From contig JAAYVG010000005.1 in NCBI GenBank assembly GCA_012517285.1, positions 1 through 64,000 of the forward strand: DNA of 64,000 nucleotides. The letters are read 5' to 3'. Both the position numbers and the translations under genes were made by a program. The notes beneath the pieces were generated by a model that made no database searches, had not been told where the DNA came from, and worked only from the letters and a program-made list of their open reading frames with translations. Below are positions 32,656 to 41,944 of this stretch, piece after piece (the first letter of the stretch is position 1; each line of letters starts with the position of its first letter). Origin of the DNA: Elusimicrobiota bacterium (GTDB taxonomy: Bacteria; Elusimicrobiota; Elusimicrobia; Elusimicrobiales; UBA9959).

Positions 32656-33942
32656 ATGAATCTCCTTGATGAAATATTAAAAAATGAGGTTTATCCAGCG
32701 CTTGGATGCACAGAACCAATCTCAGTAGCTTATGCCTGTGCAGAGGCTTCCAGAATTATAAAGAAAATTGATTTTAAGACATTAAAGGTTGTTGTTAATA
32801 TGGATCCGGGTACATATAAAAATGGTTATGGTGTTAATCTTCCAAACCTGAACGGTGAAAAGGGTAATATGATAGCAGCAGCTCTTGGAGTTGTTATAAA
32901 AAAACCAGAGCTTAAATATAAAATTTTTTCAGAGGCTGATAAAGAAAGCTTAAAACTTGCTAAAAGGCTTCTAACAGAGAAAAGAATATTACTTAATGTT
33001 GACTACACCAAGAAAGAGATATATGTTGAGGCCATAATAAGCGATAAAAATAATACTGCAAGCTGTATTCTTAACAGAGCTCACTTTGACGTTTCTTTTA
33101 TGTCATTGAACGGAAAAATTATTAAATCAAAGAATGTCATAAAAGAAAAGCAGAGTGATTACAAGGAAATAATAAAGAATTTGAGCCTTAAAGAGTTAGT
33201 TTCACTTGCAAACTCTGCTAACAGAAGGCAGCTTGGATATATAGAAACTGGAATAGAGATGAATCTTAAGGCATCAGATGAAGGACTTAAGCTTAAAAAG
33301 ATAGGATATAATCTTAAAAATATGATTGCAAGAGGACTCTGTAACGATATAAATAATGAGGCAAAATATATCACATCAGCAGCCACTGATGCAAGAATGG
33401 GTGGTATGGCATGTCCTATTATGTCAAGTGGTCAGAGTGGTAACCAAGGAGTTGTTGCAATACTTGTTCCATACATTTATGGTAAGAGAAATAGGATTGA
33501 TGATACGAGAGTTCTTAAAAGCATAGCCCTTGCTCATATAATAAACTCTTATATAAAATCATATACAGGAGAGCTTGCACCAGTGTGTGGATGTGCGATA
33601 TCAAGCGGTGCAGGAGCAAGTGCTGCAGTAGTCTATCAAACATATCCTGATGATATAGAAAAAATAGGTGGAGCGGTTAATAATGTTCTTGCTGATATAG
33701 GTGGTATGATCTGCGACGGAGCCAAAGAAAGCTGTTCATTGAAGGTCATATCCTCAGTTGATTGTGCTCTTAGATCAGCTTTTCTTTCAATAAATGGTCT
33801 AAGGGTTGAGTCATCAAATGGATTTATAGGTAAAACAGCAGAGGAGACTATAAAAAATGTTGCCAGACTTTCTATAATAGGAATGTCATCGGTGGATTCT
33901 ATAATAATAGAGACGATGAAAAATAAAGATATTTATTTTTAA
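32656..33942 (+). CDS. L-cysteine desulfidase / iron-sulfur serine dehydratase alpha-like (UPF0597)
   Basis: The family uses a [4Fe-4S] cluster to deaminate L-cysteine (to pyruvate, ammonia and sulfide) or L-serine. The 428-residue protein shows the start EVYPALGCTEPISVAYACAE with the first conserved cysteine, then ASCILNRAH, SAATDARMGGMACPIMSSGQ then SGNQGV, PVCGCAISSGAGASAAVVYQ and GGMICDGAKESCSLKVISS. The last three hold further cluster cysteines. Length is typical of the YhaM/CyuA group. It begins two bases after the MFS stop, so the transporter may carry a related amino acid, but that is inference. Confidence 0.88.
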   Translation: MNLLDEILKNEVYPALGCTEPISVAYACAEASRIIKKIDFKTLKVVVNMDPGTYKNGYGVNLPNLNGEKGNMIAAALGVVIKKPELKYKIFSEADKESLKLAKRLLTEKRILLNVDYTKKEIYVEAIISDKNNTASCILNRAHFDVSFMSLNGKIIKSKNVIKEKQSDYKEIIKNLSLKELVSLANSANRRQLGYIETGIEMNLKASDEGLKLKKIGYNLKNMIARGLCNDINNEAKYITSAATDARMGGMACPIMSSGQSGNQGVVAILVPYIYGKRNRIDDTRVLKSIALAHIINSYIKSYTGELAPVCGCAISSGAGASAAVVYQTYPDDIEKIGGAVNNVLADIGGMICDGAKESCSLKVISSVDCALRSAFLSINGLRVESSNGFIGKTAEETIKNVARLSIIGMSSVDSIIIETMKNKDIYF

Positions 33943-33980
33943 GAACAGTAAAAAAATTTCAATTTATAAAAGGAAGTTAT

Positions 33981-36239
33981 ATGAATGATAAAAACGAAAA
34001 AGTTAATTATTTAGCACTTCATGCACACTTCTATCAGCCTCCGAGAGAAAACCCGTTTACAGGAGAGATAGATTATGAATCATCTGCTAAACCTTATGAT
34101 AACTGGAATCACAGAATAGCTATGGAGTGTTATTTCCCGAACTTGTATGCAAGGATATTTGATGAGAAGGGTGATATAATTGAGATGATAAACAATTATG
34201 ATTATATCAATTTTGATTTTGGGCCAACACTTCTGAACTGGATTGAAACATATTATCCTGAGTATTATTTAAAGATAATCAACTCTGTAAAAAAGATTAA
34301 AGATGAAACTGGATTTTCTCCTGCAATAGCTCAGGTTTATAACCATACCATTCTTCCGCTTGATAGTTTTGAAAACAGGATAACACAGGTTCACTGGGGT
34401 ATTATGGATTTTAATCACAGGTTTGGATTTTATCCTGATGGTATATGGTTGAGCGAGGCTGCCGTAAATGAGGATGTGCTAAGAATATTAATAGATTATA
34501 GAATAAAATATGTCATACTTGCACCATATCAGGTTGCTAGTGTCAGAAGTATTAAAACTGGAAAGAATGATACTGTGAAGGCAAACAGGTGTTATATTTG
34601 GTATGACAGGGATGGAAAGAAAAATAAAATTTCTAACAGAAGTATAAATATATTTTTATATGATGGAGAACTTTCAAAAAAAATATCTTTTGAAAACATA
34701 ACATTCAAGTCGGAGCTGTTTTCAAAAGAAATAAGTATGAGATATGGAACTGATAATGAAAACTTTATACTTGCTGCTACTGACGGAGAAACATTTGGGC
34801 ATCATCATAAATTTGCTGATCTGACGCTTTCACATTCTTTTAAATATGAACTCAAAAAATTTAATATAAAGCCAATAAATCTTTCATCATATCTTTCAAT
34901 GTTTAGGCCAGAGTTTGAGGCAGAACTTTCAGCTGGGCCTGATGGCGATGGTACGAGCTGGAGCTGTGCTCACGGTATAAGAAGGTGGAAGGGTGGGTGT
35001 AATTGTGGTGATGAGGGAATTTATGATACATCGTGGAGGTTTGGTTTGAGGGCAGCAACAAGGTGGCTTGGTGAAGTTTTGGGTGATATATACGGCGAGG
35101 AGGGAAAAAAGATTTTTAAGGATCCGCTTATAGCAAAAAAGAATTATATAGATGTTATGAGGCGAAAGATATCGTTTAATGATTTTCTCGCTGAAAATCT
35201 TATTGATAAGACTGATGCTAATTATGATAAAGCAAAGAAGCTTCTGCTGATGATAAAGTATCAAAATTTCTCAAATACAAGCTGTGGCTGGTTTTTCAAT
35301 GACATATCAAGGATTGAAACACAGCAGAATATGAGATATGCTTCAAAGGCAATATCAATAGCTGAGAGCTTTGGTTATAGAGGAATAGAAAAGGGCTTTG
35401 TTTCACTTTTAGAGATGGCTAAATCAAACTTCAGTTTTAAAGGGATGGGAAATGGAAGGGAGATATATGAGAATTATGTCAAAAATGAAGAGGCAGATAA
35501 AAATGTAATAGATGCTTACCTGTGTATAAAAACTTTGCTTATGGAACTGCCCGATTATCAAAACCTTCTTTATAAGATAAAAATTGATAATAAAACTGAG
35601 ATATCTGATGATGAAATATACTTTTATTCTGTGATAGACGAAATAGAGATGTGTGATGAAAGGAAAATAAATATTTATTTCAATTTTAAGAATCTTGATG
35701 ATATCAAAATAATTTTAAAATACGGAGATATGGAACAGGATTTTTATAATAAGAATGATGCTGTTAAGGTAGAATTTAACAGCCTTACAAGAAAGATGAG
35801 GTTTGAGATATTTAAATTGTTGCTGTTGATTAGGAGACAAAAAAATATTGATACTTTAAAAGAAGGTTTTGATAACTTTTATTCAATTATAAGACTTGAT
35901 AGAAATCTGTACGGTGAAGAGATAGATGATGATTTAAAGTATTACTATAATCAGCTTATGAATGTTTATATAATAAAGTTTTTGAAAACTGGTGATATGA
36001 GCTTCATAAATGATATGGATGAGATGATATCGCTTTTAAAGGATATTGATTTTAAAGCTGATTACAACTTTTCGAGTGATATTTTGATAATGATGCCCTA
36101 TTTATTAAAAAGACTTTTTAATGACTATTCATATGATGATATCATTAAAATAAAAAAGACCTTTAACAAACTCAATCTATCTCCTCTTATATTTCATGTC
36201 GATAACGCAGCTTTTGAAAAAAATTTATTGAAGGCATAG
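33981..36239 (+). CDS. GH57 glycoside hydrolase with DUF3536 region
   Basis: The 752-residue cytoplasmic protein starts with ALHAHFYQPPRENPFTGEI, the GH57/DUF3536 signature. The catalytic domain shows NFDFGPTLLNWIE, YPDGIWLSEAAVNEDVLRIL with candidate nucleophile Glu159, and ILAATDGETFGHHHKFADL with candidate acid/base Asp268. The region GPDGDGTSWSCAHGIRRWKG then GCNCGD and the helical C-terminal half (about 420-752) follow. This family is thought to act on alpha-glucans or maltodextrins, but biochemical activity of the DUF3536 group is poorly known. It is the second GH57 gene in the window, 9.6 kb from the branching-enzyme gene. An AAAGGAAG site precedes the ATG. Confidence 0.87.
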   Translation: MNDKNEKVNYLALHAHFYQPPRENPFTGEIDYESSAKPYDNWNHRIAMECYFPNLYARIFDEKGDIIEMINNYDYINFDFGPTLLNWIETYYPEYYLKIINSVKKIKDETGFSPAIAQVYNHTILPLDSFENRITQVHWGIMDFNHRFGFYPDGIWLSEAAVNEDVLRILIDYRIKYVILAPYQVASVRSIKTGKNDTVKANRCYIWYDRDGKKNKISNRSINIFLYDGELSKKISFENITFKSELFSKEISMRYGTDNENFILAATDGETFGHHHKFADLTLSHSFKYELKKFNIKPINLSSYLSMFRPEFEAELSAGPDGDGTSWSCAHGIRRWKGGCNCGDEGIYDTSWRFGLRAATRWLGEVLGDIYGEEGKKIFKDPLIAKKNYIDVMRRKISFNDFLAENLIDKTDANYDKAKKLLLMIKYQNFSNTSCGWFFNDISRIETQQNMRYASKAISIAESFGYRGIEKGFVSLLEMAKSNFSFKGMGNGREIYENYVKNEEADKNVIDAYLCIKTLLMELPDYQNLLYKIKIDNKTEISDDEIYFYSVIDEIEMCDERKINIYFNFKNLDDIKIILKYGDMEQDFYNKNDAVKVEFNSLTRKMRFEIFKLLLLIRRQKNIDTLKEGFDNFYSIIRLDRNLYGEEIDDDLKYYYNQLMNVYIIKFLKTGDMSFINDMDEMISLLKDIDFKADYNFSSDILIMMPYLLKRLFNDYSYDDIIKIKKTFNKLNLSPLIFHVDNAAFEKNLLKA

Positions 36240-36248
36240 GATTATAAT

Positions 36249-37370
36249 ATGGAATTTTTACTTGTTGATGATAATGATAAATTGAACGAAATTATAAAAT
36301 ATCTTTCAGAATCAAGGTATATTGCTATAGATACTGAGTCCGATGGACTTTACTCATATGAGGAAAAACTCTGTCTCCTTCAGATAGAAACTGGTGGGAG
36401 GATATTTCTTATAGATCCATTCTTTGTTGACATATCACCATTGAAACAAATTTTTGAATCTGAGAGCATTGAAAAAATACTACATTCAGCGTACTCTGAT
36501 ATATCTATGATAAAAAAGAATCTTGACTGTTCATTTAAAAATATATTTGATGTTATGATAGCCTCAAAATATGTTTTTAAAAAAGCAGTATCGCTTTCAA
36601 ACCTTGTTTCAAAATATTTTAATGAAAAACTTGAAAAAAAATATCAAAAGGTTAACTGGGGGAAGAGACCCTTTGACGAGAACTATTTAAAGTATGCAGG
36701 TATGGATGTGTTTTACCTGAAAAAGTTGAGGGATATGTTTTATGACGAGCTCGTAAGACTTAATTTCTATGATGAGTTTAAGTATAGCTGTGAGAGCATA
36801 TCAAAGGTGGAAAAAAGGGAGAATTTGTTTAGTATTGATAAGTATGTTAGCATGGCATACACATATTCGCTTGATGAGCTTGAAATGAATATCTTCTTGA
36901 AAATGATAATTGAAAGGGAGGGCATAGCAAAAAGAATAGATGTGCCTCCATTCAAGATTGTTACCAATGAGCTTTTGATTTACATCGCAAGGCATCACAG
37001 AGAAATATTATCTGCTAATGACATGAAGCTCTACAACAGATCAATATCAAGGAATATAGACTGGATAAAAGATTCAATACAATCAATTTTAAACGGTGAA
37101 AAACTAGTTCATAAAAACTTATGCTCTGCTTCAAGGCCTGATGATAAATATGAAATAAGGCTTAAACTCCTTAAAAAATGGAGAAGGGATATGGCTCTCG
37201 AAAAAAATATTTTATGTGAACTTGTGGTGGATATAGGATTGCTCAAGCAGCTGGCAAAGTTCGATGAAATAGACTTAGAAAAGCTCAAAACTCTTGGTCT
37301 TGATGAAAAAAGGCTCTCAACCTATGGTGAAAGTCTTATTAATTTTTTTAATTCCAATCTGAAAAATTAA
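36249..37370 (+). CDS. rnd: Ribonuclease D (DEDDy 3'-5' exonuclease with HRDC region)
   Basis: RNase D trims the 3' ends of tRNA precursors. The 373-residue protein has the DEDDy residues: Asp28 and Glu30 in IAIDTESDGL, Asp84 in HSAYSDISMIK, and Tyr149 with Asp153 in YAGMDVFYLKKL. IFDVMIASKYV and LSNLVSKYFNEKLEKKYQKV match the family too. After the nuclease domain a helical HRDC-like region (about 215-290, FLKMIIEREGIAKRIDVPPF) and a second helical region follow. Its stop overlaps the 3' end of the convergent ygiQ gene by four bases. Confidence 0.92.
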   Translation: MEFLLVDDNDKLNEIIKYLSESRYIAIDTESDGLYSYEEKLCLLQIETGGRIFLIDPFFVDISPLKQIFESESIEKILHSAYSDISMIKKNLDCSFKNIFDVMIASKYVFKKAVSLSNLVSKYFNEKLEKKYQKVNWGKRPFDENYLKYAGMDVFYLKKLRDMFYDELVRLNFYDEFKYSCESISKVEKRENLFSIDKYVSMAYTYSLDELEMNIFLKMIIEREGIAKRIDVPPFKIVTNELLIYIARHHREILSANDMKLYNRSISRNIDWIKDSIQSILNGEKLVHKNLCSASRPDDKYEIRLKLLKKWRRDMALEKNILCELVVDIGLLKQLAKFDEIDLEKLKTLGLDEKRLSTYGESLINFFNSNLKN

Positions 37371-39145
37371 CGTCGGCTTAAAAAAAACTTTATCAACTCT
37401 GTTCTTTTTGCTATTTTCAATGCCTTTATTATGAGTGGAATATTTTCTTTTTTAAAATATTGCATCAATGCCCTGTGCATCTTTCTTTCTGATTCGAGAA
37501 CTGGAACATATATCTTTTCTTTTGTAAATGGATCCATACCAGTATAATAAATAGCTGTTGCATATTCTGATGGGGCAGGTAAGAAATCATTTATCTGAAG
37601 TGGTCTGAGATTGTGCTTCTTCATAAACACTGCCATATCTATAGCATCATCAAGTGTTGTTCCAGGAAACGCTGATATAAAATATGTTATAAGATACTGT
37701 TCCTTTCCTGCTGACTTTGAATAGTTATCAAATATCCTTTCAAACTCAATGAATGTCTCTATGGGAGGTTTTTTCATTATATCAAGAACTTTTTTCTGTG
37801 TGTGCTCTGGTGCAACTTTAAGATATCCGCTTGTGTGATTTATTGCTATCTCTTTTATATATTTTTCCTCAGCTGTTGCTATATCCATCCTTATACCGCT
37901 TGCAACAAATACTTTCTTTATATTTTTATAATTTGAAACCTCTTTCATAAGCTCTATGAGTTTTTCTGAACTAATGTTAAGATTTGAACATATAGATGGG
38001 TGAAGGCAGGATATCCTCTCACATCTTTTGCAGATCTCAAAGTTTTTTCCACCTGTAAAATACATATTTGCTGATGGGCCACCTATGTCAGAGATGATAA
38101 TATTTTTTTTATTGTCTGATAATTTTTTAATCTCTCTCATAACAGAGCCTATGCTTCTTGACTGTATAAATTTTCCTTGATGATGCGATAGTGAGCAGAA
38201 TGAGCATCCACCGTAACATCCACGGTGGATTGTTATAGAATTTTTAACCGTTTCATACGCTGGTATCCTTTTCTTATAAATCGGATGGGGGAGATAGTTG
38301 AATGGCAGATCATATATATCATCAAGTTCTTGCTGTGATAATGGAAATGATGGTGGGTTCTGTATTACAGCCCTTGTATCAGAGGATTGAAGCATGGCCT
38401 TTGCTGAATACGGATTTATATTTTTAAATATCATCTCAGTCATGATTGCAAATTTGAGTTTATCACTCTTGACTTCTTCATATGAGGGTATGATTAAAAT
38501 ATCATCTTGAGATTTGTATTTCTCTATTTCTTTTTCACCCATCTTAAAAACAGTTCCTCTTATATCCTTTATATCTTTTATGTTTTCGCCTTTATCAAGC
38601 CTTTTCATTATTTCTATGATTTGTTTCTCGCCCATTCCATAAACAAGCATATCAGCCCTTGAATCAAGCAGTATGGGTCGTTTGACAGTGTTTGACCAGT
38701 AATCATAGTGGGCAAATCTCCTCATCGTTGATTCAAGACCGCCAGCTATTATGGGGATATCAGGATAAGCCATTCTTGCTATATTTGAAAAAACTATTGT
38801 TGTCCTATCAGGCCTGTTATATCTTTTTCCATCCTCTGAGTAGTCATCCTCTGATCGTGGTTTCTTGTTGTGGGTATATTTGTTTATCATTGAATCCATA
38901 TTACCAGATGATATAGCAAAGCAAAGTCTTGGCCTGCCAAATCTCTTGAAGTCATTTGTATTGTGCCAATCAGGCTGTGAAAGTATTGCCACCCTAAAAC
39001 CGGCATTTTCTATCACCCTTCCTATGATAGCCATAGCAAAGCTCGGAATATCCACGTATGCATCTGGTGTTACGAGCACCACATCCACATAATCCCAGCC
39101 TCTTTTTATCATTTCTTTTTCTGTTATTGGTAGAAAATCTGACAT
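37367..39145 (-). CDS. ygiQ: YgiQ family radical SAM protein
   Basis: The 592-residue protein begins DFLPITEKEMIKRGWDYVDV, the YgiQ signature, and continues with VVLVTPDAYVDIPSFAMAII. RPRLCFAISSGNMDSMINKY is also typical. The radical SAM cluster cysteines are Cys310, Cys314 and Cys317 in TIHRGCYGGCSFCSL. A second cysteine set occurs further on (KNFEICKRCERISCLHPSIC), and HTSGYLKVAPEHTQKKVL is conserved. The reaction catalysed by the family is unknown. The gene diverges from the PBP4-like gene across 102 bases. On the minus strand an AT-rich TAATATATAATT word directly abuts the ATG, with no ribosome binding site. Confidence 0.93.
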   Translation of the reverse strand: MSDFLPITEKEMIKRGWDYVDVVLVTPDAYVDIPSFAMAIIGRVIENAGFRVAILSQPDWHNTNDFKRFGRPRLCFAISSGNMDSMINKYTHNKKPRSEDDYSEDGKRYNRPDRTTIVFSNIARMAYPDIPIIAGGLESTMRRFAHYDYWSNTVKRPILLDSRADMLVYGMGEKQIIEIMKRLDKGENIKDIKDIRGTVFKMGEKEIEKYKSQDDILIIPSYEEVKSDKLKFAIMTEMIFKNINPYSAKAMLQSSDTRAVIQNPPSFPLSQQELDDIYDLPFNYLPHPIYKKRIPAYETVKNSITIHRGCYGGCSFCSLSHHQGKFIQSRSIGSVMREIKKLSDNKKNIIISDIGGPSANMYFTGGKNFEICKRCERISCLHPSICSNLNISSEKLIELMKEVSNYKNIKKVFVASGIRMDIATAEEKYIKEIAINHTSGYLKVAPEHTQKKVLDIMKKPPIETFIEFERIFDNYSKSAGKEQYLITYFISAFPGTTLDDAIDMAVFMKKHNLRPLQINDFLPAPSEYATAIYYTGMDPFTKEKIYVPVLESERKMHRALMQYFKKENIPLIIKALKIAKRTELIKFFLSRR

Positions 39146-39247
39146 AATTATATATTACAAAAAATCTTAAACTTTAAATTTTTACAATTGATTTATATAA
39201 TTATTATATGTTGTAATTTAGAATTTTTTTAACAGGAGTCTTAAACT

Positions 39248-40684
39248 ATGGATTATTGCTCAATCTTAAAAAATCTAACTAGAAAGATATCTGTCCTAAT
39301 AATATTTATATCTCTCCCTGCCATTTCTTACGCTGATGAAATAGTAAATACGCTTGAAAAAAAGTTTGATACTGCTTTGTTTTCACTTAGTATATCAAAG
39401 GTATCTGGAGAAAATCTTGTATCGTATAATGCTCAAAAACTATTGATACCAGCAAGCTCTTTAAAAGTTGTTACAACAGTATATGCTATTGAAAAACTTG
39501 GCTTGGATTTCAGATTTAAGACAGAGATAAAATACTCTGGAAAAATAACCGATGGTGTTCTTGATGGAGATCTATATATTGTTGGTGGTGGAGATATGAC
39601 CCTCGGCAGCGAAAACTTTGGCTCAAGTATTGATAAAGTATTTAACAATATATATACGGTGCTTAAAAAAAACAATATAAACAAAATAAATGGAAATCTC
39701 TATGTTGATACATCGCTTGCTAATGATTTTCAGGAAGCCTCTTGGGAGTGGCAGGATATAGGCAACTATTATGCAGCAAGGGTGACAGGGCTATCAATAA
39801 ATGATAACAGCTATAAGATTTATTTTAAAACTGGAAACCGTGCAGGTGAAAAAACTGAGGTTGTTAAAACAGAACCGGATGTGGGTTATAAAATAACAAA
39901 TCATGTCATAACAGGTAATGATGGAAGCGGTGATAACTCTTATATATACTCAAATCCATATATGGACGAGATAATAATAAGGGGAAGTATTGGGAAAACT
40001 GATAATTTTTTTATAACAAAGGGTTCTATCAATGACCCTCCAAGTTTTTTTGCAAAGAGTTTTTTTGATTATCTTAAAAAAGCAGGCACAGGTATAAAGG
40101 GTTGGTATGTTATTGATAAAAACGATAGAAGTAAAAATCTTAATTTTATGGATGAGATAAAATCTCCGCCACTTTATGAAATCATTCGTATAACAAACAG
40201 GAAAAGTTTTAATTTTTATGCAGAGTCGCTTCTAAGGTATGCTCGAATTAAAGAAAATATTACAGGACTTGATGCAAATATATTTGAATTGAGTGACTTT
40301 TTAAAGAAGGTTGGGGTCAATGACAAAAGAATTGTTGATGGAAGCGGGCTTTCAAGGGGGAATCTTTTTTCAGCTGATGGATTTGTCAAGGTATTAAATT
40401 ATGCTTATAAACAACCTTATTTTAGTTATTTTTATGATTCTCTTGGTTCATGGAAAAACAGTGATGTAAAGGGACACATAAAAAAATTTGGTAGCAAAAA
40501 TGCTCTTGATATAAAAATCAAATCTGGTTCCTTGAACAGGGTAAGAAGCTATGTTGGTTATATAAATTCTAAGAACAGCGGGTTGCTAAGCTTCTGTTTC
40601 ATAATAAATAATTATACTGTTTTACCTCAAGATATAGATGAGATATTTGAAGAAATTCTTGCCACTGTTTCTGAAAAATATTGA
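39248..40684 (+). CDS. dacB: D-alanyl-D-alanine carboxypeptidase/endopeptidase (PBP4 family)
   Basis: PBP4-type enzymes (peptidase S13) trim or cut peptide cross-links in the periplasm. A signal peptide covers about residues 12-29. The penicillin-binding motifs are LLIPASSLKVV with Ser70 and Lys73, NRKSFNFYAESLLRY as the SxN motif (Ser-Phe-Asn), DGSGLSRGNLFSADG, and IKSGSLNRVRSYVGYI as the KTG-equivalent KSG. The large insertion between the first two motifs (about residues 100-300) is normal for PBP4. Length 478 is typical. A CAGGAG site and a TAGAAT word (39219-39224) lie upstream. Confidence 0.92.
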   Translation: MDYCSILKNLTRKISVLIIFISLPAISYADEIVNTLEKKFDTALFSLSISKVSGENLVSYNAQKLLIPASSLKVVTTVYAIEKLGLDFRFKTEIKYSGKITDGVLDGDLYIVGGGDMTLGSENFGSSIDKVFNNIYTVLKKNNINKINGNLYVDTSLANDFQEASWEWQDIGNYYAARVTGLSINDNSYKIYFKTGNRAGEKTEVVKTEPDVGYKITNHVITGNDGSGDNSYIYSNPYMDEIIIRGSIGKTDNFFITKGSINDPPSFFAKSFFDYLKKAGTGIKGWYVIDKNDRSKNLNFMDEIKSPPLYEIIRITNRKSFNFYAESLLRYARIKENITGLDANIFELSDFLKKVGVNDKRIVDGSGLSRGNLFSADGFVKVLNYAYKQPYFSYFYDSLGSWKNSDVKGHIKKFGSKNALDIKIKSGSLNRVRSYVGYINSKNSGLLSFCFIINNYTVLPQDIDEIFEEILATVSEKY

Positions 40685-40713
40685 TTACAATCAATTTAAA
40701 AATTTAGTAAAAT
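40684..40713 (+). promoter_or_regulatory. Promoter placing the -10 box 8 nt before the DUF882 start
   Basis: ATTACA at 40684-40689 and TAAAAT at 40708-40713 are spaced by 18 bases. The ATG at 40722 follows after 8 bases with no ribosome binding site, again pointing to a leaderless mRNA. Confidence 0.5.
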
Positions 40714-40721
40714 TTTAAGAT

Positions 40722-41576
40722 ATGAATTTTTTAATCTTTTTTATTTTTAATTCTTTTAGTCTTTATTCTCAAAATATTTTTATGGTAACGCCATCTACCT
40801 ACAGCCTTATTTTCAGAAATTCTGTGGCAGATGTCAATGTGAAGGATAAATTTACTGCTATCTCAAAGCCACCTTTGCATGAGAATGGCTTTACGTTTGA
40901 TGATTTAGTGACTATAAAGAAAGGTAGCAATGTCAATGAGAATCAGATAAAGGATATAGAGGATGAGGATGAGAATATTGATGTTGATATTATGGAGGCC
41001 GTTGAGCCTGCTCCATTAAATCTTGGTGGAAATGGTAATCTTACAATAATAAGAAGAGACACTGGTGAGAAGGTTGATATAAACTATAGGGACAGAGACG
41101 GAAGTTATGATGAGGATGAGATAGCAAAGGCTTCGTATATAATGAGGTGTTCCTTTGATGATGCTCAGAAGAAAGTCCCAGTCAGGTTGTTGGAACTTTT
41201 GGATGCCATTGAGGATAAATTTGGTAAAAAACCATTGATACTTTTGAGTGGATATAGAACAATCCCTTTTAATAGTATCACACCTGGCGCGGCAAAGAAA
41301 AGTATGCATCTTTTGGGATGGGCTGCTGATATAAGGATAAATGGTGTCTCATCAAAGAGGATCAGAGACTATGTAAGGAAGTTAAAGATTGGTGGAGTTG
41401 GATATTATCCATCAATGGGTTTTGTCCATGTTGATATTGGTAGGGTAAGATACTGGTATAAGTATCAGTATTCTAAAAAAAAGAGTTATGCTAAAAAAAA
41501 GGTCAGAAATAAAAAAACAGCGGTTTCAAAGAGCAAGTCTTTGCCCAAAAAAATAAAGATATCGGAGCTTAAATAG
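40722..41576 (+). CDS. DUF882 (YcbK/MepK-like) murein endopeptidase
   Basis: DUF882 proteins belong to the peptidase M15 group and cut peptidoglycan cross-links in the periplasm. The 284-residue protein has an N-terminal leader, an acidic linker (about residues 60-95), and the conserved domain from about 130: RLLELLDAIEDKFGKKPLIL then LSGYRT, SMHLLGWAADIRINGVSSKR with metal-binding His and Asp, and IGGVGYYPSMGFVHVDIGRV then RYWYKY with the third ligand His. A very basic Lys-rich tail (about 250-284) could bind anionic wall polymers. It follows the PBP4-like gene, another cross-link hydrolase. Confidence 0.87.
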   Translation: MNFLIFFIFNSFSLYSQNIFMVTPSTYSLIFRNSVADVNVKDKFTAISKPPLHENGFTFDDLVTIKKGSNVNENQIKDIEDEDENIDVDIMEAVEPAPLNLGGNGNLTIIRRDTGEKVDINYRDRDGSYDEDEIAKASYIMRCSFDDAQKKVPVRLLELLDAIEDKFGKKPLILLSGYRTIPFNSITPGAAKKSMHLLGWAADIRINGVSSKRIRDYVRKLKIGGVGYYPSMGFVHVDIGRVRYWYKYQYSKKKSYAKKKVRNKKTAVSKSKSLPKKIKISELK

Positions 41577-41944
41577 TTATTTGGTTATTTAATCATCAAG
41601 ATGAAGACAGATTCATCGAGATGTAAACGGATAAGACATCTGATGAAGACAGATAAATTAGTTATTTAATCATCAGGATGTAAACGGATAAGACATCAGA
41701 TGAAGACAGATAAATTGGTTATCTGGTTATTTAGTTGTTTAGTTGTCTGGTTATTTAATGGAAACAGAGGTCAGAAGTCAGATGACAGAAAACAGAAGGC
41801 AGAAGACAGAGCAGGCATGGCGAAGCGGCTTCGGCGTAGGCAGGGACAGAAATCAAAAATCAGAAATATTAGGAGTTTACTTTTAAAGATTATAATTCTA
41901 TAATATAGTTATAAACAGTAAATATGAGGTTTTGAGGAGGAGGA
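41577..41944. repeat. Repeat-filled gap with right arm of the inverted repeat
   Basis: This 368-base gap contains two direct copies, 57 bases apart (from 41620 and 41677), of a unit including GATGTAAACGGATAAGACAT. It also holds the 73-bp arm at 41670-41742 that matches 31317-31389 in reverse, TTAGTTGT-type words, a purine-rich GGTCAGAAGTCAGATGACAG stretch and a GC-rich palindrome (41811-41844). A frame across 41700-41903 is not a supported gene. The GAGGAGGA ribosome binding site of the next gene closes the gap. Confidence 0.75.
41811..41844 (-). repeat. GC-rich palindromic repeat, third and diverged copy
   Basis: Read on the minus strand this copy has CCTGCCTACGCCGAAGCCGC followed by TTCGCCATGCC. 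It matches the left arm of the copies at 13804 and 21748, but the right arm is diverged (GCCATGCC instead of GGCAGGCAGG). As at 13775, a TCAGAAGTCA-type purine stretch lies beside it. Confidence 0.65.

Noticed and set aside
31317-41742. Composite transposon bounded by insertion sequences
   Set aside because: The arms contain no transposase or IS ends, only simple intergenic repeats, so I report an inverted repeat and not a transposon.
41700-41903. Plus-strand frame of 67 residues
   Set aside because: It runs through tandem TTAGTTGT words and the GC-rich palindrome, has no ribosome binding site, and its composition follows the repeats rather than a protein.
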